Positions 16,529 to 24,160 of a DNA stretch of 64,000 bases are shown here, in pieces. The position numbers and the translations under genes are program-made. How positions within the stretch are numbered: position 1 is the stretch's first letter; each line of letters starts with the position of its first letter. The notes under the pieces are model-generated. The model saw only the letters and a program-made list of their open reading frames with translations, searched no databases and was not told the origin of the DNA. Where the stretch lies: assembly GCF_032586175.1 (NCBI RefSeq), contig NZ_JAWHTE010000021.1, positions 1 to 64,000 of the forward strand, read 5' to 3'. This DNA comes from Ovoidimarina sediminis. GTDB lineage: Bacteria; Pseudomonadota; Alphaproteobacteria; Rhodobacterales; Rhodobacteraceae.

Positions 16529-17974
16529 ATGGAGATTCGCGAGGCGCTTACCTTCGACGATGTGCTGCTTGTGCCGGGGGCGTCATCCGTCCTGCCGTCC
16601 GAGGCCGATACCCGCACACGTGTCACCCGCGACATCGCGATGAACATCCCGCTCCTGAGCTCTGCGATGGATACGGTGACGGAATCGCGCATGGCCATCG
16701 CGATGGCCCAGGCCGGCGGCATCGGGGTGATCCACCGCAATCTCGATATCGAGGAACAGGCCCGCGAGGTGCGCCGCGTCAAACGGTTCGAATCGGGCAT
16801 CGTCTATAACCCGATCACGCTGACGCCCGACCAGACGCTTGCAGACGCCAAGGCCCTGCAGGAACGCTACAACGTCACCGGCTTCCCGGTGGTGGGCGAA
16901 GGCGGGCGGCTCGTCGGCATCGTCACGAACCGCGACATGCGCTTCGCCACTTCCCACGACACGCCCGTCCGCGTGATGATGACCTCCGACAATCTCGCCG
17001 TCCTGACCGAACCCGCCGATCTCGACGAGGCGAAATCGCTGATGAAGGCGCGGCGGATCGAGAAACTTCTGGTCACCGACGGCGCGGGCAAGCTTACGGG
17101 GCTTCTGACGCTGAAGGATACCGAACAGGCGGTGCTGAACCCGCAGGCCTGCAAGGACAGGCTCGGGCGGCTGCGCGTCGCGGCGGCTACCACCGTGGGC
17201 GACAAGGGCTTTGAACGCTCCGAGGCGCTGGTGGATGCCGGCTGCGACGTGATCGTGATCGATACCGCGCACGGCCATTCGAAGGGCGTGGCGATCGCCG
17301 TAGAGCGGGCCAAGCGGCTCTCGAACGAGGTTCAGATCGTGGCGGGCAACGTCGCGACGGCAGAGGCCACGCGTGCGCTCATCGCCGCGGGCGCGGACGC
17401 GATCAAGGTGGGCATCGGCCCCGGCTCCATCTGCACCACGCGGATGGTGGCGGGCGTCGGCGTGCCCCAGCTTACGGCGATCATGGATGCCGCATCGGGC
17501 GCGGGCGACGTGCCCGTGATCGCCGATGGCGGCATCAAGTTTTCCGGCGATTTCGCCAAGGCGATCGCCGCCGGGGCCTCCTGCGCGATGGTCGGCTCGA
17601 TGATCGCGGGCACCGATGAAAGCCCCGGCGAGGTGATCCTCTACCAGGGGCGCAGCTTCAAGAGTTACCGCGGCATGGGCTCTCTCGGCGCGATGGCGCG
17701 GGGCTCGGCAGACCGGTATTTCCAGTCGGACGCCGCCTCGGACAAACTCGTGCCGGAAGGGATCGAGGGGCAGGTGCCCTACAAGGGGCCGGCCGGCACG
17801 GTGATTCATCAGCTCGTGGGCGGGCTTCGCGCCGCAATGGGATACACCGGCTGCGCCACCATCGAAGAGATGCGCACCAACTGCCAGTTCGTGAAGATCA
17901 CCAATGCCGGGCTCAGCGAAAGTCACGTCCATGACGTGACGATCACGCGCGAGTCGCCGAACTACTCTCGCTGA
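16529..17974 (+). CDS. guaB: IMP dehydrogenase
   Basis: GuaB (481 residues) oxidises IMP to XMP with NAD+, the first committed step to GMP. A TIM-barrel enzyme is interrupted by a pair of CBS domains (about residues 90-205). The catalytic loop GIGPGSICTTRMVAGVGVPQ carries the nucleophilic Cys; downstream are IADGGIKFSGD, the flap YRGMGSLGAM and GMVGSMIAG-like stretches. Length is standard. It has its own upstream region with a GGAGAGG ribosome site. Weak GC-rich hairpins after the stop (about 17988-18050) may terminate the transcript. Confidence 0.97.
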   Translation: MEIREALTFDDVLLVPGASSVLPSEADTRTRVTRDIAMNIPLLSSAMDTVTESRMAIAMAQAGGIGVIHRNLDIEEQAREVRRVKRFESGIVYNPITLTPDQTLADAKALQERYNVTGFPVVGEGGRLVGIVTNRDMRFATSHDTPVRVMMTSDNLAVLTEPADLDEAKSLMKARRIEKLLVTDGAGKLTGLLTLKDTEQAVLNPQACKDRLGRLRVAAATTVGDKGFERSEALVDAGCDVIVIDTAHGHSKGVAIAVERAKRLSNEVQIVAGNVATAEATRALIAAGADAIKVGIGPGSICTTRMVAGVGVPQLTAIMDAASGAGDVPVIADGGIKFSGDFAKAIAAGASCAMVGSMIAGTDESPGEVILYQGRSFKSYRGMGSLGAMARGSADRYFQSDAASDKLVPEGIEGQVPYKGPAGTVIHQLVGGLRAAMGYTGCATIEEMRTNCQFVKITNAGLSESHVHDVTITRESPNYSR

Positions 17975-18130
17975 CGCCGAATGCTGCCGCATGGGCGGCA
18001 TCGTGCACGGATCGGCAACGGTTCGCGCCCCGGCCGGGTGCGCCCGGGGCATCTCATGGCAAATCTGCGCCTTATGAGGTAAACCTAAGACGGATCTGAC
18101 CGAAGTGTTCCCATGTGGGGGGGCGTCAGA

Positions 18131-19744
18131 ATGGCCAATGGCGGGCCAGAGAACGGCACGGCGAAGCGCCGCCCGATACGGCGGCTGCCTCCGAACAAGC
18201 GGCAGGGCCGGTGGGATCTGCGGCTTGAGGAGGCGCGCGCCCGGCGCGAGGCCGCTCTTGCGGGGCAGGGAGAGCCCGCAGACGACGCGTCGTCCGCAAC
18301 GCCCCCTGCGTCCCCCGTCGATCTGCCGGACGAGCGCGACTTGCGGCGCACCCCCGCTGCGCCCCGGCACCGCGATCCCTTCACCGCGCCTGCCGAAGCG
18401 CCCGGGGTGCCGCCTGCGTTGGTGCCGGAAGACGAGGGCGACGCCCCTGCGGGCGCACCGGTAAAACCCGCTTCCGAACCGCGCAGCAGGCAAAAGAAGA
18501 CGGCCGGTCTTTCACGGCGCCTGCTCTGGGGTGGCCTCTCTTACGGCCTGCTCGCCGCCGCCGTCGTCTACACGCTGTTCGAGACCGGTATTCTGCCACC
18601 GAAACCCTCGGCGCCCGAACGGCTCGCCACCTCTCCGCTGCAGGCCGCGCCTTCCGATCCGCTGGCGGGGCCAGCAGGTGCGCCGGCGCTGACGGGCGAT
18701 CCGCCCCGCAGCGCTCCGGCCCCCGCCACGCCCGGGGCTGTCGCGCTGCCGTCAGGCGCCTACCGTCTTCTCAGCACGCCGCCCGCGCCGCTCAACCGCC
18801 CGCCGCCGCGCCTTGCCGAAGCGGTTCCGCGCCCCAGCCCGCTGCCCTCTCTCGCAGCGCCCGCACCTCCACCTCTGGAAACGGTGGCCACGATGCGCTT
18901 CGACGAGCGCTACCGCGGCCGCCCTGCGATGATGCCGTTCAACCTGAACAACCTGATCTCGACGACGGCCCCGCCGCCCCGGCTTCTGGTGATCCCGGTT
19001 CCCGATCCGGTGCCGGAAATCGCGGTGACGCCGACCTTGCTGATCCCGCTTCGCCTGACGCCGCCGGCACCGCGCCCGGGAATAGTCGTGCCGGTCTTCG
19101 AGGCATCGGATGAGGATGCCCGGCCGCGCGCGCGCCCCGTGCCTGACGCAGGCGATAGCTTGTCGCCGGAAGAGGCGCTTTCCGCCTCCGACACGCAGGA
19201 CGACGCGTTTGACGGCGCGCCTCTGGCAGAGGCCGGCAGCGAACCGCTTGCCGACAACGTGCCGCAACCCGCCTTGCCTGAAGACAATGCAACGCCTGAG
19301 CCGCTCCCCACGGCTGACGCGTCTCCCCCGGATGTCACGCCATCCGCGCCGCCACGCGACGGGCGCGTCGTCCTCTTCGCGCCCAGTATCACGTCCGATA
19401 CCGAACTCGGCGTCCTCGGCGCCCAGATCCGGGCCATGGGGTTTGGCGACGTCACCGAACGGCGGCACGGCTTCGGCATCGCCGACACGCAGATCCGCTA
19501 CTACTTCGCCGCCGATCGTCCCGCCGCTCTGGACCTCGCGCAAACCTTCGACGGGGATGTGCGCGATTTCACGGGCTTCACGCCGCGCCCCGAACCCGGG
19601 CTGATCGAGGTCTGGCTGCCGGGCGAGGCACCGGTCAGCCGGTCCGCCACCGCACCTGCCGCGCCGGAACCTCCCGAACGTCTCTCGCCAGTCGAAGCGG
19701 TCGGGCGTACGCTGAACCGCATCATCGACGATATCCTGCCCTGA
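18131..19744 (+). CDS. Pro-rich single-pass membrane protein
   Basis: The predicted product has about 537 residues. A basic cytoplasmic N-terminus of about 125 residues leads to one membrane helix (about 130-150, LLWGGLSYGLLAAAVVYTLF). A long low-complexity Pro/Ala/Asp region in the periplasm follows, then a small folded domain at about 412-500 (VVLFAPSITSDTELGVLGAQIRAMGFGDVTER...). That end domain resembles the LytR C-terminal fold seen in cell-envelope proteins. An ATG at 18113 is also in frame. It ends 13 bases before rsmB, so the two genes are probably cotranscribed. The exact role is unknown; an envelope or cell-wall function is inferred only from topology. Confidence 0.7.
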   Translation: MANGGPENGTAKRRPIRRLPPNKRQGRWDLRLEEARARREAALAGQGEPADDASSATPPASPVDLPDERDLRRTPAAPRHRDPFTAPAEAPGVPPALVPEDEGDAPAGAPVKPASEPRSRQKKTAGLSRRLLWGGLSYGLLAAAVVYTLFETGILPPKPSAPERLATSPLQAAPSDPLAGPAGAPALTGDPPRSAPAPATPGAVALPSGAYRLLSTPPAPLNRPPPRLAEAVPRPSPLPSLAAPAPPPLETVATMRFDERYRGRPAMMPFNLNNLISTTAPPPRLLVIPVPDPVPEIAVTPTLLIPLRLTPPAPRPGIVVPVFEASDEDARPRARPVPDAGDSLSPEEALSASDTQDDAFDGAPLAEAGSEPLADNVPQPALPEDNATPEPLPTADASPPDVTPSAPPRDGRVVLFAPSITSDTELGVLGAQIRAMGFGDVTERRHGFGIADTQIRYYFAADRPAALDLAQTFDGDVRDFTGFTPRPEPGLIEVWLPGEAPVSRSATAPAAPEPPERLSPVEAVGRTLNRIIDDILP

Positions 19745-19757
19745 GGCCCGGCCCCCC

Positions 19758-20954
19758 GTGACCCCCGCTGCCCGCATCGCCGCCGCGATCGAAATCCTCG
19801 ACACCGTGCTCACCGGTCAGCCGGCCGAACAGGCGCTGACCAACTGGGCCCGGCGGCACCGTTTCGCAGGCTCGGGCGACCGGGCGGCGATCCGCGATAC
19901 CGTCTTCGACGCGCTCCGCCGCCGCCGCTCCGCCCTCTGGGCCTCGGGGGCAGGGGAGGAAACAGGGCGCGCCCTGATGATCGGCAGCCTCACGCTCCAG
20001 AAAATCCCGCTCGATCCGATCTTCTGCGAGGCCCGCTTCGCCCCGCCACCGCTTTCGGCGGAAGAGCACGCGGCCCTCGCCGCCGCCGATCCCGCCACGG
20101 CGCCTGATCCTGTTCGCCTCGACTATCCCGACTGGCTCGACACGCCGCTTCGCGAGGGCCTCGGCGACAGGCTCGGGCCCGTCATGACGGCCCAGTCCAC
20201 CCGCGCCCCCATCTTCCTGCGCGTTAACCTTCTGAAGACGACCCGCGACGCCGCCCTCCGCCGCCTCGCCGAAGAGGGCATCGCGGTCACGCCGCATCCG
20301 GAGGTCGCGACGGCGCTCACGGTCGAGGGTGGCGGGCGCGGCCTCCGCCAGGCGCCAGCCTTCGCGGACGGGTGGGTGGAGCTTCAGGACGCTGCCTCCC
20401 AGGCCACGGCGCTCTTCGCCGCCGAGGCGGCGCCGCGCGAAGGAAGACCCCTCAAATGCCTCGACTATTGCGCCGGAGGCGGCGGAAAGACCCTCGCCCT
20501 GGCGGCCGCGCTCGATACCCCCGTCGCGGCGCATGACGCCGATGCCGGCCGCATGTCCGATCTTCCGGCCCGTGCGCGGCGCGCAGGCGCCGACGTCACC
20601 CTCCTCAAGCTGGGCGAACCGGCCAGGCAGGCGCCCTGGGATCTGGTCCTCGTGGACGCGCCCTGTTCCGGATCCGGGGCCTGGCGCCGCCAGGCCGAGG
20701 CGCGGTGGCAGCTGAGCCCTGCGCGCCTAGCCGAGCTCACCGCACTCCAGGCGACGATCCTCGACGAAGCGGCGGCGCTTGTCGAAGAGGGCGGGGCGCT
20801 CGTCTATGTCACCTGCTCGATTCTCGGGGAAGAGAACGAAGCCCAGGTCTCTGCCTTCCTCGCGCGCCACCCCGGCTGGCGCTGCGTGACGGCCCGCCGT
20901 TGGTGGCCCGGATCGCACGGGGACGGCTTCTTCGTGGCACACCTTATAAGGTAG
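19758..20954 (+). CDS. rsmB: RsmB-type 16S rRNA m5C methyltransferase
   Basis: The 398-residue protein methylates a cytosine of 16S rRNA (C967 in E. coli). Its N-terminal part resembles the NusB-like RNA-binding domain (ALTNWARRHRFAGSGDRAAIRDTVFD). The C-terminal methyltransferase has the SAM loop DYCAGGGGKTLALA, the motif IV DAPCSGSGAWRR and the catalytic TCS of motif VI (YVTCSILGEEN). It starts with GTG close behind the Pro-rich membrane protein gene. The m5C-RsmB/NOL1 class is clear; which rRNA position is modified is taken from family knowledge. Confidence 0.9.
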   Translation: MTPAARIAAAIEILDTVLTGQPAEQALTNWARRHRFAGSGDRAAIRDTVFDALRRRRSALWASGAGEETGRALMIGSLTLQKIPLDPIFCEARFAPPPLSAEEHAALAAADPATAPDPVRLDYPDWLDTPLREGLGDRLGPVMTAQSTRAPIFLRVNLLKTTRDAALRRLAEEGIAVTPHPEVATALTVEGGGRGLRQAPAFADGWVELQDAASQATALFAAEAAPREGRPLKCLDYCAGGGGKTLALAAALDTPVAAHDADAGRMSDLPARARRAGADVTLLKLGEPARQAPWDLVLVDAPCSGSGAWRRQAEARWQLSPARLAELTALQATILDEAAALVEEGGALVYVTCSILGEENEAQVSAFLARHPGWRCVTARRWWPGSHGDGFFVAHLIR

Positions 20955-20997
20955 CGCGAACTTTTTACGCAACCTTAAGGCGATTTTTCTATTTGGA

Positions 20998-21012
20998 TTA
21001 ACACCTGATTAA
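20998..21012. promoter_or_regulatory. CtrA-type box upstream of cckA
   Basis: TTAA-CACCTGA-TTAA matches the full TTAA-N7-TTAA CtrA box and lies 46 bases before the cckA ATG. An imperfect half-site (CCTTAAGG) lies 25 bases further upstream. CckA sends phosphate through ChpT to CtrA, so this site would close a feedback loop. It is a match to the consensus only. Confidence 0.65.
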
Positions 21013-21058
21013 CCCATAGTACCCGATAGAGGACTGAACGAGACGAAGACTAAAGGGG

Positions 21059-23392
21059 ATGGGTGTGCGTGATCCGGTCCAGCCGATGATGAAAGCAGGG
21101 CCATCGGCGCTCGGGCACATTCCCCCCGCGACCCGCCGCTCAGGCCCGGTGCACCTTGTTCTGCTGGGCGCGGTTCTGATCGGGCTCACCAGCGCCATCG
21201 GCGATCCGCTCCTGTCAACGGTCACACTCGCCGGGGGAATCAGCCTTGTCGCGGCCAGCGGGCTGATCTTCGCGCTGTCCGCCTATCGCCAACGTGTCGC
21301 GACGACGGATGCCCGTGCCATCGCACGCGTCACGGCGCGCGACGCCTCGCCCTGTTTCACCACGAATGAAGACGCCTGCATAACCTACCAGAACGATGCG
21401 GCCACCGCACGCTTCGGCGCGCGCCCCGGCGCGTCCCTCGCCAGTGTATTCGGCGGGATCCTCGCCTCCCCCGGCGCGGTCATCCAGCGCGTCAGCGGGC
21501 GTGCCACGGCCACCGGCGCCGCGCAGGAGGATCTGAGTGTCAGGAACGGCATGGTCCGCCTCTCGGCCTGGGATCTCGGCGATAACCGGCTTCTGTGGCG
21601 GCTGGACGAATTCGCCGCGCGCACCGGGGCATCGGGCGGGGCAGATGGCGTCAGCCTGCCGATGCTCACCGTCGCGAAATCGGGCGCGGTCCTGCATGTG
21701 AACGAGGCGCTGCGCCGCCTCGTCGGCGGGCGGCCCAAGACGCTCGACAGGATCATCGCCGATCTGCCGCTCCGGCCCGGCGACGTGCATCGCGTGTCCA
21801 CGGAAACCGGCGTGCGCCATGTCACGGTGATCGAGGTGCAGGGGCCTGCCGGGCGGCGCGAACTCTACCTCCTGCCGGTCACGGTCGATACCGGCCCGGT
21901 GAACTGGGACATGATCGATGCGCTGCCCGTCCCGATCCTGAAGCTCGCGCGCTCGGGCGTCGTGCTGATGGCCAACCGCATGGCGAAAGAGCTTCTGCGC
22001 GTCCAGCCGGGCGAGGAAACGGGGTTCGGCAGCCTTGTCGAGGGCCTCGGGCGCCCGCTCGCCGACTGGGTGGCAGAGGCCGCCGACGGGCGCGGCAGCG
22101 GGCGGCCCGAATTCCTCCGCGCGGCCCGCGTTCCGCAGGATACCTATATCCAGGTCACGCTCACGGGGTTCGAAGAAAACGGGCAGGGCGCGGTCATCGC
22201 CGTTCTGAACGACGCGACCGAACTCAAGACGCTCGAGGCGCAGTTCGTGCAATCCCAGAAGATGCAGGCCATCGGCCAGCTCGCGGGCGGCGTGGCGCAT
22301 GATTTCAACAACCTGCTCACCGCGATCAGCGGCCATTGCGATCTCTTGCTCTTGCGCCGCGATCCGGGCGATCCGGACTATGCCGATCTTTCCCAGATCC
22401 ACCAGAACGCCAACCGCGCGGCAAGCCTCGTGGGGCAGCTTCTGGCCTTCTCGCGGAAACAGAACCTTCGCCCCGAACACATCGATCTGCGCGAAACCAT
22501 GGGCGATCTCGCCCATCTCCTGAACCGCCTCGTGGGGGAGAAGATCGCCCTCACCTTCACCCACGATCCCGACGCCAAGCAGGTGCGCGCCGACAAGCGC
22601 CAGTTCGAGCAGGTGATGATGAACCTCGTGGTGAATGCGCGCGACGCGATGCCCGACGGTGGCACGATCGAGGTGGAAACCCGCGCCACCACGCTCGCCA
22701 CCGAACTCACGCGCGACCGTGCGGTCGTGCCCCCGGGGGAATACGTGATGATCCGCGTGGTCGATCACGGCACCGGGATCGATGCCGACAGCCTGCAGAA
22801 GGTGTTCGAACCCTTCTTCACGACGAAACGCGCGGGCGAGGGCACGGGGCTCGGCCTCTCCACGGTCTACGGGATCGTCAAACAGACCGGCGGCTTCATC
22901 TTCGCTGACAGCGAACCGGGCTCGGGCACCGCGTTCACGATCTACTTCCCAGCGCAGGACCCGCCCGCCCCGGAAGAGGCCACGGCACAGGCCGAGGCGC
23001 CGCGCACCCGGTCGAAGGAACGCCACGGCCATGGCGTTATCCTTCTGGTCGAAGACGAGGCGCCGGTACGCGCCTTCGCAAGCCGCGCGCTGCGCCTGCG
23101 CGGCTACACGGTGATCGAGGCGGCGAACGCGGAAGAGGCGCTCGAACAGCTGCGCGACGCCACGCTGGATGTCGATGTCTTCGTCACCGATGTGATCATG
23201 CCCGGCATGGACGGCCCCACATGGGTGTCCGAGGCCCTGCGCGACCGCCCCGACACGCGCGTTGTTTTCGTCTCGGGCTATGCCGAGGAAAGCTTTGCCG
23301 AAGGCCAAGCCCGCATCCCTCAATCGGTGTTCCTGCCGAAACCCTTCTCGCTGTCGCAACTGACCGAAACGGTGCAGGCCCAGATCCACTGA
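21059..23392 (+). CDS. cckA: hybrid histidine kinase CckA
   Basis: CckA (777 residues) is an inner-membrane hybrid kinase that feeds the ChpT-CtrA phosphorelay controlling motility, cell-cycle functions and gene-transfer-agent genes in this group. Two adjacent membrane segments fall at about 30-80, followed by PAS-like regions. The dimerisation domain has His414 in GGVAHDFNNLLTAISGH, the ATPase domain contains MNLVVNARDAMPDGG and GTGLGLSTVYGIV, and a receiver domain carries Asp711 in FVTDVIMPGMDG. Length and order match other alphaproteobacterial CckA proteins. A CtrA-type box lies just upstream. It is monocistronic as far as can be seen, and converges with the MOSC gene. Confidence 0.95.
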   Translation: MGVRDPVQPMMKAGPSALGHIPPATRRSGPVHLVLLGAVLIGLTSAIGDPLLSTVTLAGGISLVAASGLIFALSAYRQRVATTDARAIARVTARDASPCFTTNEDACITYQNDAATARFGARPGASLASVFGGILASPGAVIQRVSGRATATGAAQEDLSVRNGMVRLSAWDLGDNRLLWRLDEFAARTGASGGADGVSLPMLTVAKSGAVLHVNEALRRLVGGRPKTLDRIIADLPLRPGDVHRVSTETGVRHVTVIEVQGPAGRRELYLLPVTVDTGPVNWDMIDALPVPILKLARSGVVLMANRMAKELLRVQPGEETGFGSLVEGLGRPLADWVAEAADGRGSGRPEFLRAARVPQDTYIQVTLTGFEENGQGAVIAVLNDATELKTLEAQFVQSQKMQAIGQLAGGVAHDFNNLLTAISGHCDLLLLRRDPGDPDYADLSQIHQNANRAASLVGQLLAFSRKQNLRPEHIDLRETMGDLAHLLNRLVGEKIALTFTHDPDAKQVRADKRQFEQVMMNLVVNARDAMPDGGTIEVETRATTLATELTRDRAVVPPGEYVMIRVVDHGTGIDADSLQKVFEPFFTTKRAGEGTGLGLSTVYGIVKQTGGFIFADSEPGSGTAFTIYFPAQDPPAPEEATAQAEAPRTRSKERHGHGVILLVEDEAPVRAFASRALRLRGYTVIEAANAEEALEQLRDATLDVDVFVTDVIMPGMDGPTWVSEALRDRPDTRVVFVSGYAEESFAEGQARIPQSVFLPKPFSLSQLTETVQAQIH

Positions 23393-23399
23393 GCGCGGC

Positions 23400-23855
23400 T
23401 CAGCCCCGCTCGGGGCGCACCACGTCGCCGATCGCGATCCGGCCCGGCTCCAGAATCTCGGCATAGACCCCGCCATGCCCCCGCATCGCGGTATAGCCCC
23501 CGTGGCCCAGCGCCTCTTCCATCCGGGAACAGGGCGGGCAGGGGCCGGTGACCTCGATCAGCACGGGGCCCACCCGCAGCCGCGCCTTTCGAAAGCCCAG
23601 AAGGTTCAGCCCCGACACCAGAAGGTTGCGCCGCAAAAGCGCCGGCGCCACCGCCTCGCGCCCCAGAAGCGCGGCCAGAACTCCCAGATGCTCGGCCTGA
23701 AGAAGTGTCAGCGCCCGCTTCCCGGCCCGCCCGTGATCGCCCTCAGGGCCCTCCGGGGTGATCTCGGCCTCCTGAACCTCGCGCACCGGCTCGCGCCGGC
23801 CGGGCCGAAGCCCGATCCACGCAACCCGGCCCTCCCGCGCGGTCCGGGCCATCAT
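23400..23855 (-). CDS. MOSC-domain protein
   Basis: This 151-residue protein is a stand-alone MOSC domain, the fold that carries sulfur or molybdenum cofactor in molybdenum-cofactor sulfurases and YiiM-like proteins. Visible signs are the GDHGRAGKRALTLLQAEHL stretch, NLLVSGLNL and a conserved Cys in EVTGPCPPC. It lies last in a unit alaS - DUF1330 - MOSC on the minus strand, with a 14-base gap to the DUF1330 gene. Cofactor use is inferred from the family; no molybdoenzyme gene is nearby. Confidence 0.88.
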   Translation of the reverse strand: MMARTAREGRVAWIGLRPGRREPVREVQEAEITPEGPEGDHGRAGKRALTLLQAEHLGVLAALLGREAVAPALLRRNLLVSGLNLLGFRKARLRVGPVLIEVTGPCPPCSRMEEALGHGGYTAMRGHGGVYAEILEPGRIAIGDVVRPERG

Positions 23856-23869
23856 CTCGGCAAGGCCCG

Positions 23870-24160
23870 TCAGGCAGGCGCCTCTTCAACCACCACAAGC
23901 TCCCGCGTGGCGGCGCCCTTCGCGAACTGAAGCGCCTCCTGGTAGCGCTCCGAATTGTAGCAGGCCACCGCATCCTCGACCGAGGGAAACCGCGCCACCA
24001 CGTTCCGCGGCCGGTCGGGCCCCTCAAGCTGGACGTAGGCGCCACCCCGGGCAATGAAGACGCCCCCATGGGCGGCGATCGCCTCGGTCGCGATCGCGGC
24101 GTATTTCCCATAGGCCTCCGCGTCATGCACGTCGACATGGGCGATCCAGAGTGCGCTCAT
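23870..24160 (-). CDS. DUF1330 dimeric alpha-beta-barrel protein
   Basis: The product has 96 residues and fits the DUF1330 family of small ferredoxin-like dimers (WIAHVDVHDAEAYGKYA at the start, then RPRNVVARFPSVEDAVACYNSERYQEAL). Members have no settled enzymatic function. Its start overlaps the alaS stop by 4 bases, so it is translated from the alaS transcript, and MOSC follows. Such linkage does not by itself suggest a role in translation. Confidence 0.88.
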   Translation of the reverse strand: MSALWIAHVDVHDAEAYGKYAAIATEAIAAHGGVFIARGGAYVQLEGPDRPRNVVARFPSVEDAVACYNSERYQEALQFAKGAATRELVVVEEAPA

